A DNA stretch of 64,000 bases from Streptomyces clavuligerus (GTDB lineage: Bacteria; Actinomycetota; Actinomycetes; Streptomycetales; Streptomycetaceae). Position 1 is the first letter of the stretch. Each line of letters opens with the position of its first letter. Location: contig NZ_CP027858.1 of assembly GCF_005519465.1 (NCBI RefSeq), positions 6,683,001 to 6,747,000 on the forward strand. The letters run 5' to 3'. Shown here in pieces: positions 52,113 through 60,900 of the stretch. The notes under the pieces are model-generated. The model saw only the letters and a program-made list of their open reading frames with translations, did no database searches and was not told where the DNA came from. Both the position numbers and the translations under genes were made by a program.

Positions 52113-52993
52113 CACGCGCGCCGCACAAGGACACCAGCCCCTCGACGCCCCGCCGGATCGCCGTCCTCGGCGCCGGTGTGATGGGTGTGGGCATCACCGC
52201 CCTGGCCCTCAGCCACGGCCTGCCGGTCCTGCTCGTCGACCCCGACCCGGCACAACTCGGCCGGGCCCGGGCCCGGATCGGCGACGAACTGCGGATGGCG
52301 CAGCTCATGGGCCACCTCCCGGCCGCCGCCGACACCGCCGCACTCGACACAGCCGCCGTGCCCGACGGCGTCAGCGACGCCACCGCCGTCATCGAGGCCA
52401 TCACCGAGGACACCGCACTCAAGGCCCGGGTCCTGACGGAGATCTCGGCACGGGTCCGCCCCGGCACCCCGCTGATCACCAACACCTCGTCGATCCCCGT
52501 CGGCGAGCTCGCCGGGCACGCGCTGCGCCCCGGTGACGTCGTCGGTACACACTTCATGAACCCGCCGTACCTCATTCCCACGGTCGAGGTGATCCGGGGC
52601 CCGCGGACCTCGGAGGTCACCATGGCCGCAGTCGGGGCCCTGCTGGGCACGCTCGGACGACGGCAGGTCGTGGTCCGGGACGCTCCCGGGTTCGTCACCA
52701 GCCGTGTCCTGCACCCGATGATCAACGACGCGGCACGGGTGGTCCAGGAGGGCACCGCGAGCGCCGAAGCGGTCGACGCCCTGATGGAAGGCTGTCTCGG
52801 ACACCCGACCGGCCCGCTGCGCACCGCCGACCTGATCGGCATCGACAACCTCGTCGACTCGCTGCGAGTGCTGCACGAACGCACCGGCGACGACGGCTGC
52901 CGCCCCTGTGACCTGCTGCTGGACAAGGTCCGGCACGGCCTGCTCGGCCGTAAGTCCGGCCGTGGCTTCTACGACTACCAGGAGGAGAACTGA
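52109..52993 (+). CDS. 3-hydroxyacyl-ACP dehydrogenase for methoxymalonyl-ACP (FkbK type)
   Basis: The product has 294 residues. It belongs to the 3-hydroxyacyl-CoA dehydrogenase family: an N-terminal NAD-binding Rossmann fold ([11 protein letters not shown], about residues 16-26), the catalytic His in GTHFMNPP with the paired Glu in TVEVIRG, and a C-terminal helical domain ending [12 protein letters not shown]. In methoxymalonyl-ACP pathways (FK520 fkbK, ansamitocin) this enzyme oxidises the C2 hydroxyl of the ACP-bound glyceryl unit. Its ATG overlaps the bafAV stop by four bases (ATGA), and its own stop overlaps the next start (TGATG). It is the first gene of the extender-unit operon and would correspond to bafB if the published letter order holds. 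Confidence 0.9.
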   Translation: MTRAPHKDTSPSTPRRIAVLGAGVMGVGITALALSHGLPVLLVDPDPAQLGRARARIGDELRMAQLMGHLPAAADTAALDTAAVPDGVSDATAVIEAITEDTALKARVLTEISARVRPGTPLITNTSSIPVGELAGHALRPGDVVGTHFMNPPYLIPTVEVIRGPRTSEVTMAAVGALLGTLGRRQVVVRDAPGFVTSRVLHPMINDAARVVQEGTASAEAVDALMEGCLGHPTGPLRTADLIGIDNLVDSLRVLHERTGDDGCRPCDLLLDKVRHGLLGRKSGRGFYDYQEEN

Positions 52994-53301
52994 TGGAGAC
53001 CGCAGGCGAGGGCCGAGGCACGGCACCGGGAGAGGCAGAACTGCCGGGGGACACGGAGCAGGAGGTGCTGCGTTTCCTCCAGGCACGGACCAGGCGCCCC
53101 TGGCAGACCGATACGGACCTGTTCGCGAAGGGCGGACTGTCCTCACTGTTCGCGATGGAACTCGTCGTCCATCTGGAGAAGTCCTTCGGCGTGTCCATCC
53201 GGGGCGCCGATCTCAGGCTCGACAACTTCCGCACCGTCGAAGCGATGACGGCCCTCGTGCAACGGCTGCGCGCGTCCGCCGCCGGAGCCCGAGGTGAGTG
53301 A
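52993..53301 (+). CDS. Discrete acyl carrier protein for methoxymalonyl biosynthesis (FkbJ type)
   Basis: The product has 102 residues. A Gly/Glu-rich N-terminus is followed by a carrier-protein fold with the phosphopantetheine site DLFAKGGLSSLFAMEL; the second serine of LSSL aligns with the usual DSL serine. The atypical motif and short length match the dedicated ACPs that carry glycerate-derived units in FK520 and ansamitocin pathways rather than PKS ACPs. The ATG shares one base with the previous stop, and the following gene starts inside this one, so all three are coupled. It is the scaffold on which the four partner enzymes build methoxymalonyl. Confidence 0.9.
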   Translation: METAGEGRGTAPGEAELPGDTEQEVLRFLQARTRRPWQTDTDLFAKGGLSSLFAMELVVHLEKSFGVSIRGADLRLDNFRTVEAMTALVQRLRASAAGARGE

Positions 53302-54403
53302 CGGCCTCTCCCGTGCGAGCGCCGAGGTCACGGAGCTGATCGCGGACCGTGCCGACGGCTGGGACCGCACCGGCCTGCTCCCGGTGGATCTCCTGCGGAC
53401 TCTGGGCGCGGCGGGGCGGCTGTGCCCCCAGGTGCCACCCGCCCACGGCGGCTGGGGCCTGTCCAGCCGCTCCTGCGGCGAGTTCACCGCCCACGTCGGC
53501 AGCCTCTGCGGTTCGGTACGGAGCGTGATGACCTCGCAGTCGATCGCCGCCGGGACCGTCGAACGCTTCGGCACCCCCGCGCAGCAGGCGGCCTTCCTGC
53601 CCCGGCTGACCGGGGGCGAACTGGCGGCAGCCGGATTCAGCGAACCGGCCGCGGGCAGCGACCTGTCCGCCATCACCACCCGTATCCGCCGAGACGGAGA
53701 CACCGTCGTCCTCGACGGGCACAAGATCTGGGTGACAGCCGCCCACTACGCCGACCTGCTCATCCTGTTCGGCCGGTACGAGGACGGCGCGGCAGCCGTC
53801 GTCGTACCCGCCTCCGCGCCCGGTGTGCGGATCGAACGGGTCGGCGACCCCCTCGGCTGCCGGGCGGCGGGCCACGCCGACATCACCCTCGACGCCGTCC
53901 GGGTACCGGCCGGGAATCTGCTCGGAGGACACAGCCTGCCGCTGCCGTTCCTGGTCACGACCGCTCTCGCCCACGGCCGGATGTCCGTGGCCTGGGGCTG
54001 TGTGGGCATCCTGCGCGGCTGCCTCAAGGCAGCGGGACAACATGCCGCCCGCCGCAGCCAGTTCGGTGTCCCGCTGGGCGGGCACCAGCTCGTCGCCCGC
54101 CATCTCGCCGAACTGCTGGTCGCGAAAGAGACCGCCACCCGGGCCTGCGAACACGCCTCCCGGTGCTGGGACGAAGGCTCGCCGGACCAGGTGATGGCGA
54201 CCGTGCTGGCCAAGTACCTCAGCGCGCGGGAGGCCGCCCGGGGCGCCGCGACCGCCGTCCAGGTACTGGCCTCCGCGGGCGCTCGGGACGGCCATGTGGT
54301 GGCCCGCGCCCACCGGGACGCCAAACTGATGGAGATCATCGAAGGAAGCAGCGAGATGTGCCAGCTCCTGCTGGCCCGCTACGCGCCCGGTGGTGCCGCG
54401 TGA
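53294..54403 (+). CDS. Acyl-ACP dehydrogenase for methoxymalonyl-ACP (FkbI type)
   Basis: The product has 369 residues and a GTG start overlapping the ACP gene by eight bases. It has acyl-CoA dehydrogenase family features: an N-terminal helical domain, the central FAD/substrate signature (AAAGFSEPAAGSDLSAITT, about residues 112-130) with GHKIWVT, and a C-terminal helical domain with the run EIIEGSSEMCQLLLARYA that holds the FAD/active-site end of the family. In methoxymalonyl pathways this flavoprotein oxidises the terminal carbon of the ACP-bound unit toward the carboxyl level. Its stop overlaps the start of the FkbH gene (GTGA). Confidence 0.9.
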   Translation: MSDGLSRASAEVTELIADRADGWDRTGLLPVDLLRTLGAAGRLCPQVPPAHGGWGLSSRSCGEFTAHVGSLCGSVRSVMTSQSIAAGTVERFGTPAQQAAFLPRLTGGELAAAGFSEPAAGSDLSAITTRIRRDGDTVVLDGHKIWVTAAHYADLLILFGRYEDGAAAVVVPASAPGVRIERVGDPLGCRAAGHADITLDAVRVPAGNLLGGHSLPLPFLVTTALAHGRMSVAWGCVGILRGCLKAAGQHAARRSQFGVPLGGHQLVARHLAELLVAKETATRACEHASRCWDEGSPDQVMATVLAKYLSAREAARGAATAVQVLASAGARDGHVVARAHRDAKLMEIIEGSSEMCQLLLARYAPGGAA

Positions 54404-55488
54404 AGGGAGACAGCACTCCCATAGTGAAATGCCTGGTCTGGGACCTGGACGAGACCCTGTGGCGGGGCACCCTGCTGGAGGACACGGAGGTGACCCTGCC
54501 GGACGCGATACGGGATGTCCTGCTGGAGCTCGACTCCCGCGGCATCCTCCACTCCATCGCCAGCAGGAACGACCACGAACACGCCTGGGAACGTCTCGAA
54601 CAACTCCGGATCGCCGACTGGTTCGTCCTGCCCCAGATCGGCTGGGGCGCCAAGTCCGCGGCCATCCGCCGGATCGCCGAGGGCCTGAACTTCGCCCCCG
54701 CCACGATCGCCTTCATCGACGACCGGCCCGCCGAACGAGCCGAGGTCACCCGCCATCTGCCCGCGGTGCGCTGCTACCCGGCCGAAGCAGCCCCGGGCCT
54801 GCCGGGACTGCCCGAGTTCACCCCACCGGTCCGGACCGCGGACTCCCGCCGCCGCCGCGAGATGTACCAGGCCGGATTCCGGCGCGCCGCAGCCCGCGCC
54901 GAAGCCACCGGACCGGACGAGGACTTCCTGCGCACCCTGGCCCTTCAGATGCGCATCGACCGTGCCACCCCGGAAGAACTCGCGCGCGTCGAGGAACTCA
55001 CCCTGCGGACCAGCCAGATGAACGCCACCGGTGTCCACTACGGCGACACGGAACTGCGCGCGCTGCTCACCCACCCCGCCCACGAGGTGCTGGTGGTCAC
55101 CCTCACCGACCGGTTCGGCCCGCACGGCGCGGTCGGCCTGCTGCTGCTGGAACGGCATCCGGCAGTGTGGCATCTCAAACTCCTGGCCACCTCCTGCCGG
55201 GTGGTGTCCTTCGGGGCGGGGGCGACCCTGCTGAACTGGCTCATCGACGCCGCGGCCCGCGCCGGTGTCCATCTCGCCGCCGACTTCCGGCCCACCGGCC
55301 GCAACCGGATGATGGAGATCGCCTACCGGTTCGCGGGCTTCGAGGAACAGCCCTGCGGCTGCGCTGCCCCTCTCCCCGTGGTGGCGGACGGCCTTCAGCG
55401 GCTGCATCTGCTGCCCGTACCCCGTCCGGTGTCCACAACGATCCGCATCGAAGCGGTCGACCTCGACAGGGTTACCGGACCCGGCTGA
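54400..55488 (+). CDS. FkbH-type glyceryl-ACP synthase/phosphatase (HAD fold)
   Basis: The product has 362 residues. GTG 54400 is chosen because it overlaps the preceding stop (GTGA), continuing the coupled operon, and puts the HAD motif VWDLDETLWRG at residues 13-23 as in FkbH proteins. Further HAD features are ASRND and FIDDRPAER (about residues 105-113). The C-terminal half is acyltransferase-like, with the conserved run HLKLLATSCR. FkbH enzymes take 1,3-bisphosphoglycerate, dephosphorylate it and load D-glyceryl on the partner ACP, the entry step to methoxymalonyl-ACP. The length is normal for the family. It is the last + strand gene of the cluster, 23 bases from the convergent methyltransferase stop. 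Confidence 0.92.
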   Translation: MKGDSTPIVKCLVWDLDETLWRGTLLEDTEVTLPDAIRDVLLELDSRGILHSIASRNDHEHAWERLEQLRIADWFVLPQIGWGAKSAAIRRIAEGLNFAPATIAFIDDRPAERAEVTRHLPAVRCYPAEAAPGLPGLPEFTPPVRTADSRRRREMYQAGFRRAAARAEATGPDEDFLRTLALQMRIDRATPEELARVEELTLRTSQMNATGVHYGDTELRALLTHPAHEVLVVTLTDRFGPHGAVGLLLLERHPAVWHLKLLATSCRVVSFGAGATLLNWLIDAAARAGVHLAADFRPTGRNRMMEIAYRFAGFEEQPCGCAAPLPVVADGLQRLHLLPVPRPVSTTIRIEAVDLDRVTGPG

Positions 55489-55511
55489 GAGGGGCGGTCG
55501 GCGAGTGGGGA

Positions 55512-56174
55512 TCAGCGTTTACGGGCGAGGGTGATGCCGTCGGCCATGGGCAGGAGCGAGAGATCCACCCGTTCGTCGTGCAGGAGCGCCGCGTTCAGCC
55601 CGCGTATCGCCCTGCTGTCGGGGTCCTGGGCACCGGGGTCGGTGACACGGCCGAAGAAGAGGGTGTTGTCGATGACGACCAGACCACCGGGCCTGGTCAG
55701 CGTGAGCGCCTTCGCGTAGTAGACCGGGTAGCCGGCCTTGTCCGCGTCGATGAACACGAGGTCGAAGCTGTCGGGCCCCCGCTCAGCGAGCAGCCCCTCC
55801 AGGACACCGGCCGCGTCCCCGATCCGCAACTCGATCCGCCCGTCCACACCCGCCCGCTTCCAGTAGGGAAGGCCGATGTCCGGCCACCGGTCGGTGATGT
55901 CGCAGGTCACCACCGTCCCCCCGGCGGGCAGGGCACGGGCCATGCACAAGGTGCTGTAGCCGGTGAACGTCCCGATCTCCAGGACCGCGCGTGCCCCGGT
56001 CAGCCGGACGAGAAGGCCCAGCAACTGCCCCTCCTCCGCCATGACCTGCAACGCGGCTCCACCGGGCAGCCGCGCCGTCTCCTCCCGCAGCCCCCGCAGT
56101 ATGTCGTCGTCCCGCAGGGACACCTCCCTGACATACGCGAGCAGTCCGGCGGTCGGGTCTGTCTGGTTCGCCAA
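55512..56174 (-). CDS. SAM-dependent O-methyltransferase for methoxymalonyl-ACP (FkbG type)
   Basis: The product has 220 residues. A TTG start at 56174 is chosen because AAGGAG lies nine bases upstream and the resulting N-terminus ([17 protein letters not shown]) and length fit the family; an upstream in-frame GTG (56249) has no clear binding site. It belongs to the caffeoyl-CoA O-methyltransferase-like family: [13 protein letters not shown] (SAM motif I, about residues 65-77), [12 protein letters not shown] (motif with acidic metal ligands) and [10 protein letters not shown]. It should methylate the hydroxymalonyl-ACP oxygen. It is the only cluster gene on the minus strand, convergent with the FkbH gene, so it needs its own promoter. 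Confidence 0.88.
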   Translation of the reverse strand: MANQTDPTAGLLAYVREVSLRDDDILRGLREETARLPGGAALQVMAEEGQLLGLLVRLTGARAVLEIGTFTGYSTLCMARALPAGGTVVTCDITDRWPDIGLPYWKRAGVDGRIELRIGDAAGVLEGLLAERGPDSFDLVFIDADKAGYPVYYAKALTLTRPGGLVVIDNTLFFGRVTDPGAQDPDSRAIRGLNAALLHDERVDLSLLPMADGITLARKR

Positions 56175-56182
56175 GGCGCAGC

Positions 56183-56188
56183 ACTCCT
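56183..56188 (-). promoter_or_regulatory. Ribosome-binding site deciding a TTG start
   Basis: On the minus strand AGGAGT (within AAGGAGT) precedes the TTG codon at 56174 by about eight bases. No comparable site precedes other in-frame starts of the O-methyltransferase gene. Confidence 0.7.
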
Positions 56189-56571
56189 TCTGTGGTGGTG
56201 GGTGCCAGGCAGGGTTGCTGCCTGACTCCGTGGAGGAGCGGTTCTCCACGTCCAGTTCGGAGAGGCCGTACGTAATGGACGACAGTCTGTCAGCGGGGCC
56301 GTACCGGGTACATCTGTCAGCTTGACTCTGTCGGGGATCTTGGGGTTTCCCGGTGCGGCAGCATGGTCAACGGGCATGCTCGGGTGGTTCCGATGACTGA
56401 TGCAGCTCCTGGACGTGGCCGTCGGCCCAAACCTTGATCTCGGTCCGGTCGAAGGACACACCATGGCCCGTCTGGGCGACCCCGGCTGCTACCTCGACTC
56501 CACGACGTGGACCAGGCCCCCCGGGCCAGCGATCGATCTCTGCCGCCTCGGCCCGTGCACCCCTGCCTGCT
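56189..56571. other. Intergenic stretch, possible promoter and gene relic
   Basis: No intact gene is recognised. On the minus strand CTGACAGA occurs twice, about 31 bases apart, near 56280-56330, and GTACCGGGTAC (around 56301-56311) is an 11-base near-perfect palindrome. These lie upstream of the methyltransferase and could be regulatory. A short minus-strand frame just downstream of the neighbouring gene reads VSFDRTEIKVWADGHVQELH, reminiscent of the C-terminus of integrase-type transposases, but it is too short to call. Confidence 0.35.
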
Positions 56572-57045
56572 CTATCGAACTGGTCCGCACTCGTCGATGA
56601 TCACGGTGGGCTCTGACAGGAAGATGTCCGGGTCGACGTGTCCGTAGGCGATGTTGAACGTGTCGAGCCAGTACGACCAGCCGCGGATTCCCAGGGCGCT
56701 GGTGAACCGGTAGTTCAACTGCCAGCGGACCCACTGCCCGGGAAGCAGCCGAACCGCTGGTGGCCTGCGCGGCCTGGGAGGCAGCCCGAAGAGCGGCTCG
56801 ACACGGGCGAGCACCCGGAGCCGGTCGCCTTCGTCCCGCAGGCTGACACCGGTCTCGCGAAGGTTCTTCCGGCTCGAACGCGGCTCGAAGCCGTCACGCT
56901 CGGACATATGGACAAAGTGGGCAGATCCAAGAGGTATCTGAGGCAACGAGAAACCGACCGGTGCTGTGTTCCTGCGGGCAGCCGCCTCCCCGCCCCGGGA
57001 CTGCTTCGTCCAGGACGTCTTGATCCACTGCACCGTGATGTCCAC
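56572..57045 (-). CDS. Unrecognised 157-residue protein
   Basis: The GTG start at 57045 is chosen because AAGGGCAGG lies just upstream on the minus strand; an ATG at 57081 in the same frame is the alternative. I do not recognise the family. The protein looks real: mixed basic N-terminal half (VDITVQWIKTSWTK) and a coherent C-terminal half with aromatic-rich segments (PGQWVRWQLNYRF, WSYWLDTFNIAYGHVDPD, TVIIDECG). No signal peptide or membrane segment is seen. It lies between the PKS cluster and the toxin locus and is divergent from the next gene. Confidence 0.55.
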   Translation of the reverse strand: MDITVQWIKTSWTKQSRGGEAAARRNTAPVGFSLPQIPLGSAHFVHMSERDGFEPRSSRKNLRETGVSLRDEGDRLRVLARVEPLFGLPPRPRRPPAVRLLPGQWVRWQLNYRFTSALGIRGWSYWLDTFNIAYGHVDPDIFLSEPTVIIDECGPVR

Positions 57046-57318
57046 CGCACCTGCCCTTCGCCGAGAGCCTACGGTCACCATGTGCGTGACGTCACCCAGG
57101 GGTCCGACGTCACGGCAAGGCCCGCCGCGTGGTCGAGAGTCAGGGTCAACCGGCTCAAGAACGACCGTCCGGCCGTCACCCGGTTCGGCAAGCGCAGCCC
57201 GTTTCCAAGCCACCGTTCTGCTCGCCGCGATCGGGGAAGGCGGTGACCGGCCCGCGCTGTCAGTCCCACGTGCCATGCTGACCGCAGCCAGGGCCAAGAG
57301 GGTAGGAGAGAGGCAACG

Positions 57319-57624
57319 ATGAGCGCTCAGTACTACGGCGCCCGGAGCGAGAACGGCGACCGCATCGACGACCCCTCCGAGGACGCGCTGTTCATGATGA
57401 TCAGCGACCTCAACAACTCCGACAACACCTTCGTCGTCGTCCAGCCGGACGAGGACGACCCCGTGTGGTTCACCTCAGTGGCCGTCCTGGACGACGAAGA
57501 CGCTTACGAGATCGTCCGCCGCGACACCACCTGCAACGAGCACGGGATCACCATGGCGACCAGCGTCAACGACATCGCCCGCGACCTCACCATCTGGATG
57601 GCAGCCCGGGACAGCCGCAGGTGA
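57319..57624 (+). CDS. Small acidic protein, possible Imm1-type immunity protein
   Basis: The product has 101 residues. ATG 57319 follows AGGAGAG by eight bases. It is strongly acidic, with the pattern FVVVQPDEDDPVWFTSVAVLDDEDAYEIVRRD and a closing helix IARDLTIWMA. That layout (strand, DxxW strand, acidic loop, strand, helix with terminal Trp) resembles the Imm1 immunity family of actinobacterial toxin systems, but this is a judgement from pattern only. It sits 351 bases before a large secreted toxin gene, which already has a candidate immunity gene downstream, so it may be a spare immunity protein. Confidence 0.7.
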   Translation: MSAQYYGARSENGDRIDDPSEDALFMMISDLNNSDNTFVVVQPDEDDPVWFTSVAVLDDEDAYEIVRRDTTCNEHGITMATSVNDIARDLTIWMAARDSRR

Positions 57625-57975
57625 TCCGAGCGGTGCAGGCCTCGATGCCGATGCTCCGCTCGCGGCGGATGGTGTCGCGATCGGCGACCTCATACTGAGA
57701 CCTTCGGGCGTGATGTCGCGATACTGCACAGGTTCGGAACCGCGGTCCTGTCTGGCAGCCCGGCGATATCACGCAGAGATCGTCAGTAGCTGACAGCGGC
57801 CACCGCTGCAAAACGGCTCTGAGCTGCTCAACTCCTCGGTCGTACAGCGGTAATTGTCTATCCGCGCCTGCCGCTCTGTGGGTACCATCCTGCCCCCCGG
57901 GTCCGATCATCTGTTCTCTGTCCGGACCCAAAACTTGAGCGGCCGCCAGGATCGGGGACTCGAGGCCGCTGAAGC
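57625..57975. other. Intergenic stretch upstream of the toxin gene
   Basis: I see no convincing gene, RNA or terminator here. Its GC is lower than in the PKS region. It should contain the promoter of the toxin gene, but no clear -35/-10 pair with good spacing is visible. Confidence 0.4.
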
Positions 57976-60900
57976 ATGCCGGCCCCGCCGCATCCTCCGG
58001 CCGGCTCCCCGACCGGAACGGGTACGTCATTGCGCTCCAGACCCCCAAGACCCTCCCGACCCCTGCTTCGGCTGTCCCGCCTGACCAGCCGCCTGCTCCC
58101 ACCGCTGCTCGCCATGGCCGTGGTGACCGGGGTAGGCGTGACCAACGAATACACGGCACCGCCGACCGAACTGGCCGCCGACTACGACTGGTACGAAGAC
58201 ACTGCCGCCGAGCAGCTGCGGCAGGACCAGTGCCTGATGAGCGACGTACTGCGGCTCGGCGGACCGGCTATGGCCGCCACCGCACAAGACGGTCTCAATC
58301 AGAGTCCGGAGCGGCTGCGGGAACTCGCGAAACGGGAACACTGGGAGGGCACCCCGCTCGCCACCGCGTACCAGTCGGACCGGAACGCCGCCTCTGCCGA
58401 GCTGAACCGGCTCAACACGCTCCACAACAGCTGGAAAATAGATGGACTCGAGAGCCCGGGAGGCTTCGACTACGGCGAGTCCTTCCAGTGGCCGCCCGGG
58501 ACCAGCGGTGACGACGGTGAGGACTTCCACACCCAGACCGGCCTCACGACATGGATCGCCGACCGGTTCTGGAAGAGCGAGTACGACTTCTACGAAGACG
58601 CGACTCCGCCTGCCGACGCGAAGACCATCGCGGCGGTCAAGGCCCTGGGACAGCCGCTGTACGGCAGCGAACCCGACCCGTCCGGGCCCGACTGGAACCG
58701 GCAACTCGCCGTGCGGAGCGCCTACGACCACCTGACGAACTGGAGCCTGGAGCCGACCGGAGCGGACAACGCCCGCATCTTCCTGAGCTCGGGCGGCTTC
58801 CCGAACAAGGCACCGGTCCCGGGCACCGCCGAGCACCGGATCACGGTCGAGAACCTCAAGGCCCGCTTCGCCTCCTGCTCGTGGCGTGACCCGATGGACC
58901 CGGAGAAGGCCCTCGGGGAAGTCTCCGCGACCGCCGCGACCGAGTGGCAGCAGGAGATCGCCTCGCAGGCCGCCCGGCGCAACGACATCTTGAACGCGAA
59001 CAAGAACGCCGTCCAAGCGCTGACCGCGGCCTCCGACTCGATGGGCAAGATGCTCGGCCACTCATGGGTCGCCGACCACATCACCCGCTGGCAGGACTAC
59101 TGGTCCCCGGGCGGCATCGGCTGGATCGGCAGCTCCCCGATGACCGTCCAGATCCCGGGCGCAGCCGGCAAGTGCCTGGGCGTACAGAGTTCCGGCACCG
59201 CGAACGGCACGCCCGTCGAGGTCGTCGCCTGCTCCTCGGCAACGGCCCAGCAGTGGAGCGTCAACGGGAGTTACGGCGCGGGCTACAGCCTGCTGAACCA
59301 GAACTCGAACAAATGCCTAGACGTGGCCACCAACCACACGAAGATCCAGATCTGGACCTGCAACGGCACGCCCATGCAGTCGTGGAAGTTCGGCGTCCGC
59401 GCCGGCACCACCCTGCAGAACCGCGGGGCGAACAAGTGCCTGAACTTCCCCACCTACACCGCCGGGCAGGACGCCCTCGCGGCTGCCTGCAGCACCGCCG
59501 CCACACAGAAGGTGCTGTTCAAGGTCTCCGGGAACAACGGCAGCGTCCCGCCGACGGCGGAGTTCGCCACGGCGGTGAAACGACTGAACGTGGCACGTGT
59601 AGGGGCGAAGACCGAGCTGGCCAAGCTCAGGAGCCAGGTACCGGCCGCGACAGCCGCCCAGACCGCCAGCGCCACCGCCGAACAGGCTGCCTACGCGATC
59701 GCTGACGTAAACGGTGCGCCCCGGGGCCGCGGCCTGCTGGTGGGCCAGCAGAAGGCACAGGTCACGCAGGGGGCGGCGGCCGCAGTCACGGCGCTGGTGA
59801 AGGCGGGCGAGACCGCCGAGGCCGCCACCGAGGCGGCTGCCACTGACAGCGCCACGATTGCCCAGCGGGCACTGGCGCAGACCGCACAGTCCAAGGCGGA
59901 GTTCCGCAAACAGGCGGCCCACAGGGCTGAGCTCCAGGCCAAAGCGGCAGCGGACGGGGCCAGGCTGCACCGCGACAACGCCAAGAAGGACAAGGAACTG
60001 GCCCAGGCCAAGCTTGCCGAGACGCTGAAGGCTGAGGGCGAGACGAAGGCGGCCGCTGCCGACGCGCGTGCCAAGCGGTTGAAGGCCGAGGCTGAGGAGA
60101 AGACGGCCAAGGCGGAGAAGGAGACCGCCGCCGCCAAGCAGGCCGAGGCCAGTCGGCACAAGCAGACAGCGCAGGCTGAGGCGGTCAACGCGCAGGAGGC
60201 CAAGAAGAAGGCTGAGACCGCCGAGGCGACCGCGATCGCACGCGAGAAGGACGCCGCCAAGGCTCGTGACAAGGCACGCGATCTCAACGCCGACGCGTGG
60301 GACGCCGCGCAGAGGGCGAACTCCGCTCGCGCCAAAGCCGACGCCAAGGAGGCATACGCCCAAGCGCGTAAGTCTGAAAGCAACGCCCAGGAGGCCCGGG
60401 CCGCAGCAGACGCGGCCTCCTCGGAAGCGGATGCCGCCGAGGAAGCCTCAAACAGGGCACATATCGCAGCGGAGGCTGGGACCGAGGCAGCAGCTGAGGC
60501 GGACGCCGCCGCTACCCGAGCCGATGCGGCCGCCCAGAGGTCGCGTGCGTACGCGGAGGAGGCACAGGCCGCAAAGCTGAGGGCCGACGCCGCAATGAGT
60601 ACCGCGACCAGCGCAGCGGCCGACGCCATCAAGGCATCCGAAGCCGCCTCCGCTGAAGCCGAGTCTGCTGTCAGGTTGGCAGAAGAGGCAGAGAAACTGG
60701 CCGCCACCGCCCTGACCCAGGCGAATGAGGCGGCCAAGGAAGCCGGTAAAGCCCTCGCCGCTTCGGCGAAGGCATCGGGCTTCGCCCATGTCACCGCCCA
60801 GGTCGCCGTAGACGCGGGCAACGCCGCTGCCCAGGTTGCCAAGCCGGCCAACGACGCGATCCAGCTCGGCTCTCCGTATGTCACCAAGGACTCGGCCGCA

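Noticed and set aside
57625..57975. Possible short gene or promoter with TTGTCT and TACCAT boxes
   Set aside because: The boxes are about 23 bases apart, too far for a usual promoter, and frames lack ribosome sites or coherent protein sequence.
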